A DNA stretch of 64,000 nt from JADJPO01 sp963750395. Its GTDB lineage: Bacteria > Actinomycetota > Actinomycetes > Actinomycetales > Kineosporiaceae. Within the stretch, counting starts at the first letter, position 1; every line of letters begins with the position of its first letter. The stretch covers positions 124,001 through 188,000 of the forward strand of contig CAVVQM010000016.1 in NCBI GenBank assembly GCA_963750395.1, in the 5' to 3' direction. Below are positions 61,405 through 64,000 of this stretch, piece after piece. The notes beneath the pieces are model-generated. The model saw only the letters and a list, made by a program, of their open reading frames with translations. It was not told the DNA's origin and did no database searches. A program made the position numbers and the translations under genes.

Positions 61405-61468
61405 GGAGCCGTCTCATGGCACCAACCTAGGCCCCTGCGCAGATCCCGGACGCGCGGGTCGACCCAGG

Positions 61469-62579
61469 TCAGTGGCTCGAGGTGATGGTGGCCGACCCGA
61501 CGACCCGCGTCCCGTCGTAGAGCACCAGGGCCTGCCCCGGCGCGACACCGCGGACGGCGCGCTCCAGGGCCAGCTCGACCCGCTCGTCGCAACGCAGCAC
61601 CCGGGCCGGCACCTCCTCACCGTGGGCGCGCAGCTGGACCCCCAGCACGGCCTCGACCGCGGGCTGCGGACCTGCCCAGATCGGACGCTCGCCGAGGATC
61701 CCGGTGACCTCCAGCGCCTCCCCCGGACCGACGACGACCGTGTTCGAGACCGGCTCGATCGACAGCACGTACCGTCGCGCCCCGTCCGCGGCCGGTTCGG
61801 CGAGGGCCAGCCCGCGACGCTGCCCGACGGTGAACGCGTGAGTGCCACGGTGCCGTCCGACCTGGTCGCCGTCGACGTCGACGATCGGGCCCTCGCGGCG
61901 GCCGAGCCGCCGCTCGAGGAAGCCGGCCGTGTCGCCGTCGGGGATGAAGCAGATGTCGTGCGAGTCCGGCTTGGCGGCCACCCGCAGCCCCCGCCGCTCC
62001 GCCTCGGCGCGCACCTGCGTCTTCACCGAGTCCCCGAGCGGGAACAGCGCGTGCGCCAGCCGGTCCGGCCCGAGGACGCCGAGCACGTAGGACTGGTCCT
62101 TCGCCGAGTCCACCGCACGGTGTAGTTCGACCTCGCCCGGTCCGGCGCCGCCCGGCCCGGCGCCCGGCCCATCGGGGCGCCGGTCGACCAGGCGCGCGTA
62201 GTGCCCGGTGGCCACGGCGTCGAAACCCAGTGCGCGCGCCTTGTCCAGCAACGCCGAGAACTTGATCCTCTCGTTGCAGCGCAGACACGGGATTCGGGGT
62301 CTGCCCGGCCGCGTAGGAGGCGACGAAGTCATCGATCACGTCGGCCTCGAAGCGGTCGGCGAGATCCCAGACGTAGAAGGGGATGTCGAGCTGACCGGCC
62401 ACCCGCTGGGCGTCCCCGGCGTCCTCGACGCTGCAGCAGCCGCGACCGCCGTCCCGCCCGGCCGCGGGGCTGCGCGACAGCGCCAGGTGCACACCGACCA
62501 CCTCGTGGCCGGCCTCAACCACCCGGGCGGCGGCGACGGCCGAGTCCACTCCCCCGCTCATCGCGGCGAGCACCCGCAT
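61469..62579 (-). CDS. mnmA: tRNA-specific 2-thiouridylase, single-base frameshift near 62289
   Basis: About 369 residues once corrected. LAAMSGGVDSAVAAARVVEAGH is the PP-loop; CCSVEDAGDAQRVAGQLDIPFYV follows. GQTPNPCLRCNERIKF (catalytic Cys) is restored by removing one G in the CCCGTGTC run near 62289. FDAVATGHYARL, KDQSYVLGVL and SHDICFIPDGDTAGFL lie in the second frame, including the second catalytic Cys. Thiolates U34 of tRNA using sulfur from the neighbouring cysteine desulfurase. ATG 62579 overlaps that gene's stop (TGATG). Confidence 0.88.
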
Positions 62580-63787
62580 CACGGCCTCGCCGAGGAGAGT
62601 CCGGCGCAGCAGGCGCGCTCCACGGCCGGACCGATCGCAGCGGCCAGCGCCTCGACGTCCGCCTCGGTCGAGTTCCAGCCGAGGCTGAACCGCAGGGCGC
62701 CCCGGGCCGCGTCCGCGTCGATGCCCATCGCCCGCAGGACGTGCGAGGGCTGGGGCACCCCGGCCTGGCAGGCCGAGCCGGTCGAGCACTCGACGCCGCG
62801 GGCGTCCAGCAGGTAGAGCAGGGAGTCCCCCTCGCAGCCGGGAAAGGTGAAGTGCGCGTTGCCGGGCAGCCGTCCGGCGGGGTCGGGATCACCCCGCAGC
62901 ACGGCGTCCGGCACCGCCTCGGCCACCGCGGTGATCAGGGCGTCGCGCAGGCCGCCCACCCGCCCCGTGGCCGCGGCGTCGTCCGTTGCGAGCAGATGCT
63001 CGACCGAGCTCTGGGCCGCCACCGCCATCGCGGAGATCGCGGGCGCGTCCAGGGTGCCGGACCGCACCGCGTGCTCCTGGCCGCCACCGTGCAGCAGCGG
63101 CTCGAGGGAGAGGCCGCGCCGCGCGATCAGCGCTCCGACGCCGAACGGCCCGCCCAGCTTGTGCGCGCTCACGGTCATGCAGTCGACGCCCGAGGCGGCG
63201 AAGTCGACGCGAATCTGACCGACCGCCTGCACCGCGTCCGAATGCAGAGGAACGCCGTATTCGCCGGCCAACGCGGCGATCTCGCTGATCGGCTGCACCG
63301 TGCCGACCTCGTTGTTCGCCCACATCACGCTGATCAGGGCCACGCCGTCCACGCCGTCCGGCCCCTGTTCGACGGCCTCGCGCACCGCGTCGGGGTGCAC
63401 CCGGCCGAGCCGGTCGACGGGCAGGGCACAGATGTCGGCGCCCTCCCGCTCGGCGAGCCACTGCGCCGGGTCCAGGACGGCGTGGTGCTCGACCGCGGAG
63501 ACGATCACCCGGCGGCGGCGCTCGTCCTCGGCCCGGCGCGCCCGGTACAGACCCTTGACGGCCAGGTTGTCGGCCTCCGTACCGCCCCCGGTGAAGATCA
63601 CCTCGCTCGGCCCGCAGCCCAACGCCTGGGCGAACTGCTCGCGGCCCTCCTCGACCAGGCGCCGGATCCGGCGCCCCGAGGTGTGCAGGGAGGAGGCGTT
63701 GCCGACCTGCCCCAGCGCGGACACCATCGCCGTGACCGCCTCCGGGCGCATCGGCGTGGTCGCCGCATGATCGAGGTAGGCACTCAC
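62579..63787 (-). CDS. Cysteine desulfurase (IscS/NifS family)
   Basis: 402 residues, PLP enzyme. YLDHAATTPMRPEAV at the N-terminus; GGGTEADNLAVKG; PLP Lys in SAHKLGGPFGVGAL; persulfide Cys in GVECSTGSACQAGVPQPSHVL. Supplies sulfur to MnmA, encoded directly downstream with TGATG overlap, and probably to Fe-S assembly. Start at 63787 (MSAYLDHAA). Confidence 0.93.
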   Translation of the reverse strand: MSAYLDHAATTPMRPEAVTAMVSALGQVGNASSLHTSGRRIRRLVEEGREQFAQALGCGPSEVIFTGGGTEADNLAVKGLYRARRAEDERRRRVIVSAVEHHAVLDPAQWLAEREGADICALPVDRLGRVHPDAVREAVEQGPDGVDGVALISVMWANNEVGTVQPISEIAALAGEYGVPLHSDAVQAVGQIRVDFAASGVDCMTVSAHKLGGPFGVGALIARRGLSLEPLLHGGGQEHAVRSGTLDAPAISAMAVAAQSSVEHLLATDDAAATGRVGGLRDALITAVAEAVPDAVLRGDPDPAGRLPGNAHFTFPGCEGDSLLYLLDARGVECSTGSACQAGVPQPSHVLRAMGIDADAARGALRFSLGWNSTEADVEALAAAIGPAVERACCAGLSSARP

Positions 63788-63878
63788 CGGCGCAGTCTAA
63801 GCCGGAGCGGTGACACGCTCATCCCCACGGCACGCAGGGCCCGGCGTGAGCCTAGGGTGGAGAGGAAGGGAGACGGCC

Positions 63879-64000
63879 ATGACCCCTCACACCGATCCGT
63901 TCCCCCGTCGACTCACCGCCGTCCTGGCGGGCGCACTGGCCCTTCTGCTGGTCACCGCGTGCGGCGCCGACGACGACTCGACACCGGGCGACCCGTCCTC
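63879..64000 (+). CDS. Lipoprotein, 5' fragment
   Basis: ATG 63879 (GGAAGGGAG upstream) reads MTPHTDPFPRRLTAVLAGAL then a hydrophobic stretch and the lipobox LVTAC, followed by GADDDSTPGDPS. A lipid-anchored extracytoplasmic protein; the rest lies beyond the window, so function cannot be given. Confidence 0.7.
   Translation, partial: MTPHTDPFPRRLTAVLAGALALLLVTACGADDDSTPGDPS

Overview
The window is chromosomal DNA of a high-GC Gram-positive bacterium (Actinomycetota). I base this on codons almost saturated with G or C at the third position, many GTG starts, ATGA/TGATG/GTGA operon overlaps, actinobacterial ilvB and cimA leader peptides, a mycothiol-linked DinB/MDMPI protein, an NnaR-type HemD-winged-helix regulator, a MhuD-type heme-degrading enzyme and BTAD regulators. 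I cannot name the genus. No rRNA, tRNA, prophage, integrase or CRISPR array was seen.

A conserved housekeeping backbone lies on the minus strand. Read from right to left it is cysteine desulfurase - mnmA - MetE-like protein - ligA - gatC - gatA - gatB - ilvB - ilvN - ilvC - serA - DUF3592 protein - leuB - ilvE - cimA. From memory this is the order kept in mycobacteria and many other actinobacteria. Here the backbone is split by three accessory blocks.

Block 1 (11.8-34.2 kb): a membrane GGDEF-EAL protein; a plus-strand nitrate assimilation operon (narK, nasA, FAD/2Fe-2S electron-transfer protein, nirB, nirD, nnaR) with the siroheme chelatase cbiX further along; two Gfo/Idh/MocA oxidoreductases and a hydrolase; an AbiEi/DUF559-like gene enclosed by inverted arrays of a ~129-bp repeat; a MhuD-like protein; an APH-type kinase and a hydroxyacid dehydrogenase. 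Block 2 (37.6-45.6 kb): an ECF sigma factor, an internally duplicated protein of unknown function, a DyP peroxidase, a cytochrome P450 with an unusual I-helix, and a split AfsR-like regulator pair (MalT-type ATPase plus winged-helix/BTAD protein), all on one strand and tightly packed. Block 3 (47.8-60.3 kb): a second DUF559 nuclease-fold gene bracketed by 50-bp inverted repeats, a DUF2975/HTH pair, VOC and AraC proteins, a two-component system with an ABC exporter, two SulP transporters tail to tail, and an arginase.

Branched-chain amino acid genes show transcription attenuation. A 12-codon leader peptide (Leu-Val-Leu) with a terminator hairpin precedes ilvB, and a 15-codon leader rich in Ile and Val with a terminator hairpin precedes cimA.

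Several essential genes carry single-base frameshifts (cimA, mnmA, arginase, and especially gatA and the 3' end of the BTAD gene, with about ten indels in ~1.6 kb). The clustering and the strong conservation on both sides of each shift point to sequence error rather than gene decay. The Gfo/Idh gene at 25.5 kb is different: an imperfect 14-bp tandem duplication explains its shift.

The strongest candidates for something undescribed are (a) the two nuclease-fold genes each boxed by its own inverted repeat family and (b) the sigma - duplicated protein - DyP - P450 - split regulator cluster.
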